Shown: positions 23,928-35,911, counted from the stretch's first letter. The stretch is 64,000 nucleotides of DNA from Trichosporon coremiiforme (GCA_039545355.1 BCJJ01000002.1:1769518-1833517), one strand, 5' to 3'. The notes: generated by a model not told the origin, from the letters alone. Numbers and translations are program-made.

Positions 23928-25297
23928 ATGGCTCAGCGTGTCGACAAGCTCGAGTTCCTCGTCCTCGTGGACAACAGTGAGTTCGCTTTTCCAGCCACCG
24001 GTTTCCTGATTCCTCGCCTTCTGTGTCGACAGCTTCGTCCCGGCTAAGTCCAATTGACACCAGGCATCGAGCGACTGCAGCGCCTTCCCCCAGGATTCAG
24101 CCATGAACTGCCCCAGCATCTGCACCACCATCTGAATCCCGTGGACGAGCTGACCGGTCTCCCCCTTACGAGGTTCGAGGACTTCTGCTGCGGCGCCCAT
24201 GGGCTCAGTATCCTCATTGTAGGCTAGCTAATCTTCGGCGATAAGTTGACAAGTACAGAAGACGACGATCGGCGATGAGCAATTCCAGGTCCTGTTTGAC
24301 ACTGGCCCCGAGGGCCTCAGCATCCGCCGCAACGTCGAGGCGATGGACGTCGATCTGACCAAGCTTGACGCCTTGGTGCTGAGCCACTGGCATCGCGACC
24401 GTAAGTGAACCTCCAGTCCCTCTGCCTTCCTTCGCTGGAAGCTCTGGCGGAGACCTCAACAGCTGACATACAGACTCCGGAGGTATCCTCGAGACTCTCA
24501 AGATGCGCAACGCGCAGGGCGCGCAGACGCCGCTGAAGTTGGACCTGCACCCGGACCGGCCGATTAGGCGTGGCCTTGCCCCTGGTCCCAAGTACGTCCC
24601 GATCACGAACTGGCTTCCCGACCCCAGCTTCAGCGAGATGCGGGTTCTGAACGGAGCTCCGGACCTCCATGCCGAGGGACACGAGATCAAGAATGCCGCT
24701 GGGAAGGGGACGGGTGTGTACGTCTCGGGCGAGATTCCCGGCGTGCACCCTTTCGAGAAGGGGCTGCCTGGCGCCGTGACGTGGATGTTGAACGAGGCCG
24801 AGAAGGACGCCGAGGGCTCCAAGGCGAAGGGGGAGGCGGCCATGCCTACCTCTGGCACCGAGGCACAGGCCGCCAAGCCGAGAGGCGGGTGGGTCACGGA
24901 CGAGCTAATCAAGGACGAGCGGTACGTCGTGGTGGACGTGAAGGGGCACGGGTTGGTGCTGTTCTCGGCGTGCTCGCACGCAGGCATCTGCAACGTGATC
25001 TCCTCGACGCCCGACGTGTTCAACAAGCGCCCCGTGCACATGGTTGTCGACGGGCTGCACCTGATCCCGATCGAGACCCAGCCCGTCGCAGAGACGGTCA
25101 ACTTCCTCGGGAAGCGCATGAACCCCTGCCCCGACTGGATCGTGCCCCTACACTGTACTGGTGTTGAGGCTAGAGGCAAGCTCATCGACGAGTTCGGCAA
25201 GCAGTGCATTCCCTCGGGCGTCGGTATCAAGGTCACTGTGGAGGGGGACGAGGAGAAGGAAAGGCAACTTGACGATGTCGACCTCGAGATCAGGTGA
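23928..25297 (+). CDS. metallo-beta-lactamase-fold hydrolase, MJ0301/MptA-like group
   Basis: Four exons: 23928-23976, 24064-24218, 24259-24400, 24474-25297, giving 389 aa. The zinc-binding motif is LSHWHRDHSGG (H-x-H-x-D-H), built across the exon 3/4 junction. A second ligand region is FSACSHAGICN, and the last is probably LHCTG near the C-terminus. The N-terminal half carries FCCGAHGLSILI and FDTGPEGLSIRRN. This layout matches the MBL subgroup often annotated as 7,8-dihydropterin-6-yl-methyl-4-aminobenzene-phosphate synthase-like; in fungi that name is probably only a homology label, and the substrate is unknown. The C-terminal third has a polar insertion (about 35 residues, Glu/Lys/Ala-rich) before GGWVTDELIKDERYVVVDVK. 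The protein has no signal peptide. Confidence 0.85.
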
Positions 25298-25531
25298 GGC
25301 TCGACGCGGGGACAAGTTACGAACAAACGACGAATAGCAACGGAAGACAGAAGCATCTCAGTTTATGAGATTGGACCACTCCTCACTATCTGCTGCATAT
25401 GGGTTCTAAAAAACTAACTTCGGAATACGGTCTCTGAAATGGAAGGGCCCCAACGAAGGTGATATACGCCGAACACTTAATGAGCGACTACATTGCAGCC
25501 TCTCTTCTACTCTGGCGGGGATGGCGCAGGC

Positions 25532-27509
25532 TTACGGGCTGATGGTAGCGCGGACGGCGCGGTGGTCGCTCCACCGTCCCGACCATCCAAAACTGTCACC
25601 CTCCTCGATCCAGTTGTCAATGACAGCGTGCTGGGTGCACTTCCAGCCTCCGCGCGCATCGTTGCTTCCAACGTCAGCGCCCATCATGATGAAGTCGATG
25701 CGGGTCGTCTCCGTCTGCCCCGGCGCCGTGAAGCCAGTATATGTAATCTTGGGGCCGTAGGGCGCGCTCTGACCGCCACGCTTGCCCTTCTGCCGCAGTT
25801 GGACGTGGGTATACGTGTCGAGGAATGAGAACGAGTCCTTCCCGTTTGGCAGCGGACTCTGAGATACAATGTTCTTGTAGCCGTCCTCATTGTCAGGCGA
25901 GTCTAGAGTCAGCGGAGAGGTTCATCTTCCCCTTGGTTCAGGAATCAGGCGGTGATGAAAGTTTGGCCGCAGCGGTCACGAACTTGAGCCCGCACGAGGT
26001 CATGTTTCGCTCGCACAGCTGAGACTAGCACGCGATCAGCACACGCTTCTTCATGCAACAGTGCGGGCAACGGGCAACGCCGTCTCCATATCTGGACACG
26101 ATGGAACGCTCGATCGGAAGCCATGTGAAAGCGCGGCTAGAGCGTTGCGTGGTTGGTCCGAGGGCTCCTCAGAGCGGGCTGCAAGGCAACGCCGCTCCGG
26201 AACCATGCGTTCATTTTGCAAATAGCGCAACGCCGATCCGACCGAGCCCGCCCGTGGTTCCCGCCGCATCTGCTCAGCTAGGACATGCCATCGGTACGTT
26301 TCCGCACGCCGGCGCCCCAGAGCGAACTCCGCCGGCCTCACACCGAAGCGAGTTGGAACGTTCGAAAGAAGGAAAGCACACGCGGGTAGCGCATGTACAG
26401 CCACACGTGCGCTGGTGCGTGCAATGGAAACGTTTCAGGTCATGCTGAAGGGCCTTTCTCCCGTTTCTCTGGAGCTAAGAGGCTAAAGCCTAATGCGCAG
26501 TCGCACTTTGATTGAGCTCTGGTGCACATCCGCGGCGCGCGAATCTGATTTCATGTACTCACTGAAGTCACCGAACAGCAAGACGGGGCCGTCCTTGGGC
26601 GCTCCCTTGGACTCGGACTCGTTTACGAACTCCTTGATCGCTTGGCGGATGAGCAGACTGGATTGCGCACGTGCTTGCACGCCGCGGTCGTCATAGTGAG
26701 TGTTGACGACGTGCACGGCACCGTCGCCGTCCTTGAGAGAAAGCAGAGTCGCGATGCGCGTCTGTCCGGCGTCCCAGCCGATTGATCCGGGCTGGTCGGG
26801 GTGGTCGCTGAGCCAAATCGACTTGTAGTTCAGCTGCTCGAAACGCGTGCTAGTCGTCAGCCTCAGCCTTCAGAAGGGCATCGTACGCAGCAGATGGCGG
26901 GCGCCACAGTCCTCGCGACTCCAAGAGTGGGTTGTGTCAGAGGGTAAACTCACTGGTCGTAGAAGATCGGACTGTACTCGCCAGCCTCCTTGCCGTCGTC
27001 GCGACCGACGCCGACAAAGTTCCAGTCCTCGCCGAGCAGCTCGTTCAGGTCCAGGATCTGGTTGTGCAGCACCTCCTGGAAGCCGATGATGTCGAGGTCA
27101 CCGGTGGAGAGAAGGGCGTCCACAAGGCGGGAGCGGCGCACAGCCCAGGGGAACTCGCGGTACGGGTCACCGCCTTTGTCGGGTGGGTTAATCACGCCCG
27201 TATCGGGGATGAGGACGGGGTTGTTGTGGTTGCCATCATAGCGACTGCGGTGTCAGTGCATCTTCCTAGTCAGTGTCGAATCAAGGCCGTGAGCGTTCGA
27301 CATGTCGATGAGAGGAAGGGCGCATGTAACGCTCGCCGAGCCGATGGTCCAGGAAGCCAAAGCGTCCCGTGCGCCGCCGGCGCCGGTGTCGCCACTTACA
27401 TATTAACAGTCGCGATGTGGATGGGCTGAGCGGCGGACATGGCAGCAAAGTTGTGGGCACCAGCGAGGGCGAAATGGGACACGTTGCCGCCAGAGACAGC
27501 AGCAGGCAT
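25532..27509 (-). CDS. endonuclease/exonuclease/phosphatase (EEP) family hydrolase
   Basis: Four exons: 27509-27400, 27244-26954, 26849-26563, 25902-25532, giving 352 aa. EEP motifs appear in order: TVNIRYDG (Asn), DIIGFQEVLHNQ (metal-binding Glu), VHVVNTHYDDRG, LLFGDF-N (split by the last intron), TRIDFIMMG, and WSDHRAV (general-base His) near the end. The spacing fits small secreted or cytosolic EEP phosphodiesterases of fungi, which act on phosphodiester or phosphate substrates; the actual substrate is not evident. The first 37 residues precede the fold and could be a weak targeting segment; an in-frame ATG at 27440 would remove 23 of them. Intron 3 is 660 nt, exceptional for this window, but the phase (A|AC) and family continuity across it are good. 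The gene converges on the metallo-hydrolase. Confidence 0.88.
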
Positions 27510-27849
27510 GATGAGTGAGGACAAGGAAGTGACAGGGGTGTGAGGAAGCTTGCAGTCGAGCTCGCTTCAGCGCGGTACTTATGGCAATGACGTTCCGTCG
27601 GATTGCCCCGGTGGAGGTCCAAGATGCGGCCTGGGGGACGGGCGGGCTGTGCCAAGCTTACGCCGCACACTAATATCAGAGTATGCCCACAAACGGAGTT
27701 GCGTTACACAGCATGGTATCAGGTTGCAGCTATGCGCTGCGCAAACAACTGCAAGCGGCTGCATGCATTGCAACTAGCTGGCGACTAAGTGCGCGCCTGC
27801 CATTGATCCCGTACTGCGAGGTTCGGGAGCTAGGGACCGTTGAGGATGC

Positions 27850-27890
27850 CACGTGGTCGATTGCACGTGATTTCGCCCTGCGTCCACGTG
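27850..27890. promoter_or_regulatory. cluster of three CACGTG sites
   Basis: CACGTG occurs at 27850-27855, 27864-27869 and 27885-27890; the last two extend to CACGTGAT. In yeasts this core is bound by bHLH factors such as Cbf1. The cluster lies 341-381 nt upstream of the EEP gene's start codon. Three 6-nt palindromes in 41 nt is far above chance. Confidence 0.5.
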
Positions 27891-30800
27891 ATGGTTACGG
27901 TTTTGATTATGGTTTGTGCTAATGTGTACGAGTCGTGCTAGTAGCCAAAGCTACTAGTTAATACCAGCCATAAGCTGTGAACGCGTGAGCACTCGGAGCT
28001 CAGATACTTCCATTCATACTTGCTTTTGCACGTTCTGCACCGACATTTGCGTACCGCTTACCGCTACCAGACCAGCGGGCTTGCCCACATGCGAAGATAG
28101 CTAACGTGGTTCCCGGAAACCCAGTTCCACACAAGCTCCCGGGGGCTCCCAGGCTACTGAGCGTGTCCTATTGCGGATCGCGGAAGCGAGCACTAAACCG
28201 CCGCGAGGCACTCGGCATGCCGGTGGACATGATCGCCAGTTGCTCATGTCAGTGCTTTCACTGCTTGCTCACGTCAGTGCGACTTGCTGTTTCTAGTGTC
28301 TAGTGCACGTCCTCCCGTGATCATCACTTCTCAGATTCCCAGATGCACAAGCTCGCAGAGATGGCTGTTGTTCGCACGGTCAGCTATCTGCCCGCGAATT
28401 CGCACGGCCGTTGAGAGCTAGGAAATCAATGAGTCTTTGCTTGACTGAGGGCATGCGTCCGATAAGGCGAGGACCAGGTGACTTCGGCCGTGGTTGAGAA
28501 CAACCCCAGCGCGTCGATCATCAACCTTGCAATTGGCTGTCACCGCGCAAACAGCCAAACATCCGCTCACCGAACTTTACTGCGTTCAGGAGTTCCACCT
28601 GTCCTGGGAGGCCAGATGAGATTCAGCTTGCGGTGGGTGCGCGTTACCAGCTACACGCTCGTTGGTGAACGTCGTCCACGCTGCTGGGTCCGGGATGTAT
28701 GGCGGCTGGTCGCCGGGCCGCACGGACCAATGTACACAGCGCACAAGTGAGGGTGTCGAAGAAAGAACGCGGTGGGGCCGGTTTAGAGTTTCCGGGATCC
28801 TCAACACGATGTTACGTTGCGACACTGACTTTCATCCGGGATACGATCAGAGGCTCAGACACGAGGAACCAGTCACGATAAACCGTGCCTTGTGCCCGTT
28901 CCCATGGTGCAACGACATCGCTTCTCTTGGCGAGATGTGATGCCGTTCTTGGTCTGAGAACGTGGGAGCTCCAAAGCCTACGATGAATTGCGGATGACTC
29001 AAGTGGTTCTTAAGGTCCTCAAAATCAGACGCGGGTGGTCAGAAAGATCACTTGTTTATCGTCATTGTCGTCAGTTACGAATACCCCCGATTGTTCTGCT
29101 CCACTCCTCTCGGAACCGGATTCAGGTGCGGTTTCGGACGGCCTTGGGCCCAGTGAGGACGAGGCTGGGCTGACATCTGTTGCAGACGGGAATGGCAAGG
29201 GTGTAGCACGGTTCACGGTGCACAGTGCCAGGTCGGCTGGCTCGCTGGTGAGAAGGGAACTGGCCAGCGATCGAAATGCAATGAGAAGGTCGACTGAGGT
29301 GTTCTATGCAGCGGCCTGTGCTCCACCGGACTGTGCGGCTGTGCTGACTGTTCATCGTCTTGCAAGCCGTCCCCTACCTGGCTGCCTGACGTGTGTTGGC
29401 TGTGGCAGACAGTCGACACCGGGAAACAGGTGCGGGAGCTCTTAGTGCGGAGCCATTGGTGAGTGAATAGGAAGCTCCTAACGGCTTCTAATTCTGCCCA
29501 AGCCAACATCCAAATCGCGAACGGGTCGCGTACTTAGCCGTGTTGTGGCTTCTCGATATCGCATGATGGATGGTCGGTAGGCGTCATAGGTCCGCAATGT
29601 CATCAACGCACTGATCAACGATCCACAGCCATCTCGCACTGACAGCAGCGAGCCAGAGCGTTCCCGACCGTCTGTACAGGGCCTAAAATAACTTATACGA
29701 AGCGCCTTGGTAGGGGCTAAGGGGTAGCCACTGATGTGTCCAAGCCAGAGGCGATCCATCCCATGCGACATTCCTAGGTATTGGTTGCAGGATGAATTAA
29801 ACCTTTGCGTTTCCGTTAATCGGCTGGGCTCCAACCAAGCAGCACATGGTTAGCAGCCCGCGTAATCATATCAAACGAGTTGCATGCAGGCAGTGCTAGC
29901 GGTGCTATCTTTGACCTCTCTTGATTGCACTCTCCAGACAATGCGGCCAGCGGCCAGGATGTATCAGAGCACCGGTCGTCCATTCAGTGTGTGCGTTGTC
30001 TCCTAGCCACCTACCCCCAAACCCCCCATCGGCTGTCCGAATGACCGTTCCGTTGGTCGGCCAGAGCATCTCGTACCGATGCACGCGGTCCCAGGCGTCG
30101 AGCAGACCGTCCGTACCACCCTATTCTGAATCGGGGGCTGTGACTGATCCATGATCCAGCTGGTGCAACGCCGAGCCCGGATTCTGTTTAGGGGTCATTA
30201 GTCGCTGGCGTTTGCTTTGCTAACGAACGGTCGAAGGTATGTATGCCTGGCTGGCGATGGGTTTTGGCTGGCGTGGGTCCGAGAGGTCTCGAGGCATCAC
30301 CTGATGTCGGAGTGGGCGCTAGGGCTGGCGGGGTGCACCAGGGTGAATAGGATCCACATATGACCCCAGATTGCACAGTCAATACGAAGCGTCCTTTGCA
30401 GCGGTCCAGACTTGAGAGACTTAGAACTGATTACCTTTGCCTCGCATGCCTTGAGAGCCGCATGGATTTGCGAGCGTGCTCTTGTCAGCACGCCAAATGT
30501 TAGGGTTTCGTCCAAGAGACAGGAACGCCAGGGACTACCGGACGGACAGACGCGCTACCGTTCCTTGTTCGGGAAACGGCCGTCCCTCTTGAGTCAGGGC
30601 CAGGAGCTCCTGTGCTCAGGGCTGGGGTGCCATTCTGTGCAGATTCTCGTTTGCTCCATGGATCCGAGACGTACTAAGGCTTCATCTCCCGTAGCGCGAG
30701 TGCCAGAACGGCGCCAGAATAGCACACCGGCAGCTGGGCATGCTGGGCATCGGGCCACTCGCGAGTCGCAAGCCCCTCCCTTCCCTCCCTGTCCCTGGCC

Positions 30801-31064
30801 ACAGCACACTCAGGCTTCAGCGCGCGTAAGTGTTTACGCTCAGCACCCTCGGAATCAGTTTGCCTTAACGCCCTATTAAACGCCAATGGGTCGCTCTTTC
30901 TCTCTCCCTCTGCACAAACCCCCTCGTTCTTCGTTCTCTTTCGACCTATACGCCTCTCGTTCCTCTCCTCACCTTCCTTATCGCCCGACTTTACCCACCC
31001 ACCCTCCTTAGGTACAGCACCCGACTCTCTCATCATCCATCTTTGATCGCTATCGCTCCGACAG

Positions 31065-31074
31065 TATATATAAA
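31065..31074 (+). promoter_or_regulatory. TATA box of the expansin-like gene
   Basis: TATATATAAA, 189 nt before the start codon and preceded by a long CT-rich tract. It is the clearest TATA element in the window and fits a strongly expressed secreted protein. A possible 5' UTR intron runs from GTAAGT at 31089 to TTTTCGCAG at 31204. Confidence 0.6.
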
Positions 31075-31262
31075 GGCTGACTTTGCTCGTAAGTTGTCTT
31101 CCCTCAACCCTCAACCAACAAGCCTCCTTCTACCCGACCTTCCTTCTACCGAAAACGAGCTCGAAGCTCACACATTCTCTTTCAACTCCACAGTCTTTTC
31201 GCAGGTTCGAAACACACTCGCTTTACAGCAACCAACCACACAAAACCAACAAATCTACCAAC

Positions 31263-32186
31263 ATGTTCGCTTCTCTTCTCACTGTTGCCCTCGCCGCCTC
31301 GTCGGCCGCCGCCGTTCCTCTCCAGGCGCGCAAGGAGGCCCCCAATGGCTGGTCCGCCGGCAAGCTCGAGGACTACAACACGTACCACACCCGTTACATC
31401 GCCCTCGACTGCCAGAACAAGCACGGCCAGGACTTCTTCGACGCGTGCTGCCACCCCCTCAAGAACGGCGACGATGTCGAGGAGTTCTACTCTAGCAACG
31501 ACGGCCAGTGCCGTCCCGCCGACGGGTCCATGGCGTCCGCCTCGGCTCGTATTGCTGCCAACGCTGCCAAGACTGCCTCCCCTGTTCCTTCGGCTACCTC
31601 CGCCTCCGCCTCCGCCGTCACTTCTGACGCCGTGCAGCCCGGGGACGACGCCGGTGCCGAGTACTTCGACGCTGGTGCCTCGTCGTCGACCGCCGCTCCT
31701 TCGTCCACCTCGACTGAGGCCCCCAAGCCTTCCCCCACTGAGGAGCCCAAGCAGGACGAGAACAAGGACCAGGGCAACCAGGGCGGTAACGTCCTCAAGT
31801 CGTTCACTGGCGGCAAGGCCACCCACTTCACCCCCTGGGACGGCACTGGCAAGTCCTTCTCTGAGGACCCCCAGCCTGGCAACTGCGGCTACAACTGGGG
31901 CGACTACGGTGGCCTCCAGGGTAACTGGGTCGCGCTCAAGACCGGTCTCTACAACTCTGGCGAATACTGCGGCAAGCAGGTCAAGCTCACCTCCAAGATG
32001 AACGGCGCCACCGTCTACGCTACCGTCCTTGACTCTTGCCCTTCGTGTTCCAACGAGGCCCACATCGACGTCTCGCCCAACGTCTTCAACCAGCTCCAGA
32101 ACGTTGTCAAGATCAACTTCGACAACGACGACCAGCCCTCGAACGACCCCGGAGAGGTTGAGGTCGACTGGGAGATCCTCGGCTAA
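31263..32186 (+). CDS. secreted expansin-like (DPBB/barwin) protein
   Basis: Single exon of 307 aa. A signal peptide is clear (MFASLLTVALAASSAAAVP). Mature residues about 20-80 form a small Cys-containing domain (L-D-C-Q, DACCHP, GQCRP). A Ser/Thr/Ala/Pro-rich linker, likely O-glycosylated, spans about 85-175. The C-terminal domain (about 180-305) is a double-psi beta-barrel: ATHFTPWDG, GNCGYNWGDYGG, GEYCGKQVKLTS, ATVLDSCPSCSNEAHIDVSP, and a final VEVDWEIL. Such single-barrel expansin/barwin-like proteins are extracellular and associated with cell-wall or plant-wall loosening without hydrolysis; the GH45-like Asp (VLDSCPSC) is present. The ATG was chosen because it opens the signal peptide; upstream in-frame residues are leader. 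Codon use is strongly biased to C-ending codons, suggesting high expression. Confidence 0.92.
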   Translation: MFASLLTVALAASSAAAVPLQARKEAPNGWSAGKLEDYNTYHTRYIALDCQNKHGQDFFDACCHPLKNGDDVEEFYSSNDGQCRPADGSMASASARIAANAAKTASPVPSATSASASAVTSDAVQPGDDAGAEYFDAGASSSTAAPSSTSTEAPKPSPTEEPKQDENKDQGNQGGNVLKSFTGGKATHFTPWDGTGKSFSEDPQPGNCGYNWGDYGGLQGNWVALKTGLYNSGEYCGKQVKLTSKMNGATVYATVLDSCPSCSNEAHIDVSPNVFNQLQNVVKINFDNDDQPSNDPGEVEVDWEILG

Positions 32187-32835
32187 GCACATCATGACCT
32201 TTCAAAATTCCTTGTTACTTGGGTTTTAGCATGTTCTCGCATCACAACCATTCCTTCGAACCAGTCTCCTTCTTTTGGCTGGATCCACCTGATTGTAGAC
32301 TATTTGTAAGGCCCTAGTTACTTGAGCAGTGGCTGGCTGCTGCCGCGGCGAGTTCTATGCACTGGGACTGGATCCCAAATGTTATAATTACCAGATCACC
32401 ACATCGCTGCAGGACTTGGCATTGTTCGGAGACAGGAAGACTGCTCGATCTAGCTTGGACAGGACTCTTGGCGTCAATGCCGATCCGCCAAGATTTGGTC
32501 AAGGCGCCGGCGACAGATTTGGTCAACGCAGGGACAGGTTGACGTGATCCACAAGAGGCGGCCAACTGCATCGATATCCTGCAACGTTCACGGTCGAGCA
32601 GACACGATGTAAGCGTCGACGCAGTGTCTGGCTACGCGTCCGAGTATGCGCGCACCAGTTTATCGCCCGCGACGTGGTCTGCTCGGTGGCTTACGCTAAT
32701 CTCGAATGCATCGTGGGCCAGCAGTAAGCTCATGCAGCGCCCATCTATTCTGGGGGCCTTAGGTGGCCTCAGCGGACGCCATCATAGGTGCGTCAGATCG
32801 ACGCCTCGATGGCGTTTTTCGGGCGCAGTACCCGA

Positions 32836-32883
32836 CGCCTGAGCCTGGCTGAGCGCCTGAGCCTGGCTGAGCGCCTGAGCCTG
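32836..32883. repeat. 18-nt tandem repeat, 2.7 copies
   Basis: The unit is CGCCTGAGCCTGGCTGAG, perfect in the first two copies and partial in the third. Decayed variants (GCCTGGCTGAGTCTGGCT) continue for another 30 nt. Confidence 0.9.
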
Positions 32884-35854
32884 TCTGTGTAGCCTGGCTG
32901 AGTCTGGCTAGAGGCGTCTGGGGCGGCGTCCCCGCTGGCTGGGCGTATGTCATAAGCCTGAGCCTACGCGGTCATTGGGGTGCAGGCCGCGAGACCGCTG
33001 AGTCACCTGTCTAGGCATCGTATGCATGCTCGATGCCGGGCTCGATGTGCTGTGCCGGGCGCTGCATGCTGTGTGTGCGTGTGCACAGGTGCGGAGACCG
33101 TCAGCGACCGCGTCGGTGCTCTGCATGCTTTGGTGACTAACGCGGCCGCATCGCCTGCGTGCTTGAGAGGGGGCCAGTGATGTGCGACCGGAAGGGGGAC
33201 GCGCGCTCTGCTTGCCCTCTGTGTCCTTTGTGCCCTCCCTGCATCCGACCTTCCGGGTGCGCGGACGGAACGTCCGGCACGGGTGCGCTCTGGCAGCTTT
33301 TCGCGTCGACCCCTTCCGGCCTCTGGCCTCATGCACCTTGCGGTCCTTGCACCGGGTTCGCTCGGCACGCACGGCCTGCCTTCCCTGGCTGGAGCGGTGG
33401 TTAGCCCTGCTCGGTGGTGTGGGACGGGAGGGAACCTGAGGAGCCATGACGGGCACCGGTCAGAGTCGAGGCACAGAGGCACGGAGGCACAAAAGGAGGA
33501 ACAGAGGCACCGCGTACCCTCTAGTGTCAAATCCCCGTACAGCCTCGACGCGTATCGCCGCTGGCTCAGTGCCAGAGCCTGTGCCTCTGGCGGACCTGTA
33601 GCCGCTGAGGCTGACGGGGGCAGATGCACAGCATGGAGCGCGTATGCAGGGTGTGGAAACCTGGTGCCTCAAATAAGACGATGTCGTACAGACAACACCT
33701 TTTTCTTAATCGGGGATTGGCCGATGCGGGCATCGCTTGCTAATCCAATTAGAAAGCCTGTCAGCGGGGACCAGGCCCGGATCGCCCGCGCTAGCGCTGA
33801 AGACCTAGTGCCTCCCCGCATGGTCTGGTGGAGCGGGAGCAAATTTAAGCAGAAGCTAACTAGCTTCTAATGTTGCCCAGGGTTAGTCCCAGATTACGCT
33901 AACGATTACGCCAGGAGAGAAGGAATTAGCATATCCTCAGGCTAATGGACGGCTACGGGGCGGATTCCCGGAATACCTCCGAGACCGTTGGGTAATTCCT
34001 GTACAAGCCACGTGGCGGCCACAATTGACGAGAAAGATCCCGCCCTACGCCTCACATGAGAGGCCGCCAGAGGCAGGGATCGAGGCACTGGAAGGCATCC
34101 AGAGGCACGTTGACGCTGGCGCTGACTCCAGCAGCAGCCCAGCGTCCCAGAAATCCTCGATCCCGTCATCTGTCTGACCTTTTTCGGGGTACCCGGTCCA
34201 GGTATGCAGATGCTGACATGCTGCCGCATTATTCCCAGCCTCACAGCTCCTTCAGTTAGCATTCCTCCCGTAATTCAGAAAAGTTCGAGATTGTCCTAAT
34301 CGGCCTACTCGGGGTGAACATCTGCCGGCTGCCCGAAAGGCAGGTCGGGCGAGCAGCTGAGCCGAGCCCCGCGAAAGCACCTGCTGAAGTCACCGGCAGC
34401 CGCAATCCACGGCAGAGATTCATCAGATCCACGATGGTGTTTGCACTCCGGATTTCGCTTAGGCTAGAAGGAGTACAGCTTATTTGACATTGGGATCGCA
34501 TTTAGGTGTGGCGCTCTCTCCTTCCATGAAGTACTGCACGACGACCGGGTCTCGCTTGCGGTGTCCTTGTGCTCGTGCGCATTTCGTAGCTTGTCGGGGA
34601 CCCACCCGCTGTCGCACTTCGGTGCCTGCTGACCGCGCTGGAATCGGCGACTGGAACCACCGACGGCGCAACGGCAGATTCTGGACTGAACCTCGCAAAC
34701 CCACATGGCTAGGCCACATAGACCGGTCGCCGGTCGCCGGCGGCGCCGCAGTAGCAATGGCTTGGCATTCCCCAGCTTTGAGATCGGGGACCTCTTGGCC
34801 TGTTGCGACCCCAAAGGCAGACTGTCCTCGACACGATCCAGGACGTACGCAAATCTTACTCCATGGTTTGGGTGGAGCTCAGGCTGAGACTTCCTTGAGG
34901 AGACCTCTGAAGGCCTCAATCAAGCTCGCGAAGGCACTCTGTCTAGGACACAGCTCCTCTACCTACATGACGGATCGAAGACCAGAGGGCGGGGATGTAA
35001 CCCCCGTGTCCTTTCTCGTTGCTCCTCAGAAACCTTGACCAGCTCTCAACCACACGCACCCACGCGCCATGCTTCTCTGTGCCTCCGATCAGGACTAATA
35101 ACATCTTCACAGGTTTTGCGTCTGCTCCCGGCGCCACAAGAGTCACCCCGATCTTGACTAGCTCGTGCTGTCGTCATTTGCTTAACGAAGGTCAATGGAG
35201 GCATTACGCAGCTCCCAACGAACGAACAACCAAAGGGCGCATTCTCCCATGGAGCAGCGAGATCGCCAGAACGCCAAATTCGGTCAGAGTTGTCCTGGAT
35301 AGCGTGGAAAAAGGACCAAGGAGCGCCTTAGTTTTTCATGTTCTAGGCGCCTTGGCGTTGGTGTATCCTGCCAGGATCAGGTGTCACCCCGAAAAGTCTG
35401 GCGGGGAATCAACATCCTGCAGTCATGTGAGCACGCGAGCGCCTCCGTTCTGGGCGGGCGCATGGACACCGCCGAGAATAGCTGAGTCCATGAAGCCAAG
35501 CTTCTCCGTCGGAAGTTCGACGAGACTGCACGATCCATGGAGTACATGGACCACTGTGGGCTGTTCGTTGGGGTCCATGAGGTTCTTGTTGACATCTGAG
35601 GCTGTGTCCGTTGACCCGGGGCTCAATCTGTTAGTCAAGACGGGGCATGATCGCCTGTCTGACGCACGAAACTCGCAGCCGAGACATAGCGTTCCCCCCT
35701 TTGTTCGTTCCTCTCGCTGTTGCGAACACGCAGCCTGCAGCACTGCTCGTCTGACCAGGCTTTGCCCGCTGGCCCTTGACCGAAGCCATTACCGCTGGCC
35801 GCGTAGGCACAAACGTCGCTGTGCGGAGCCAGCACAGGTCTTTTCGCCAAAGGT

Positions 35855-35911
35855 CACGTGGAATTTGACACGTGAAATTAGTGTGGCTTTCACGTGCATA
35901 AGATTACGTCA
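35855..35911. promoter_or_regulatory. three CACGTG sites plus a CRE-like site upstream of RNase H1
   Basis: CACGTG occurs at 35855-35860, 35869-35874 and 35891-35896, followed by TTACGTCA at 35904-35911. They lie 113-169 nt before the RNase H1 start. Spacings of 14 and 22 nt place them on related helical faces. Confidence 0.5.

Larger units (their letters stand above)
27510..31262. other. 3.8-kb gene-poor region with two divergent promoters
   Basis: No exon set resembling a protein was found on either strand. At the left, 340-380 nt before the EEP gene's start, three CACGTG sites cluster (27850-27890). At the right, 30880-31060 is strongly pyrimidine-rich and leads to the TATA box and leader of the expansin-like gene. 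The centre (28000-30800) shows only short, unconvincing frames. Confidence 0.5.

Noticed and set aside
31182..32195. 337-codon antisense frame across the expansin-like gene
   Set aside because: A mirror of the strongly biased sense codons (Val/Gly/Leu-rich), with no independent support.
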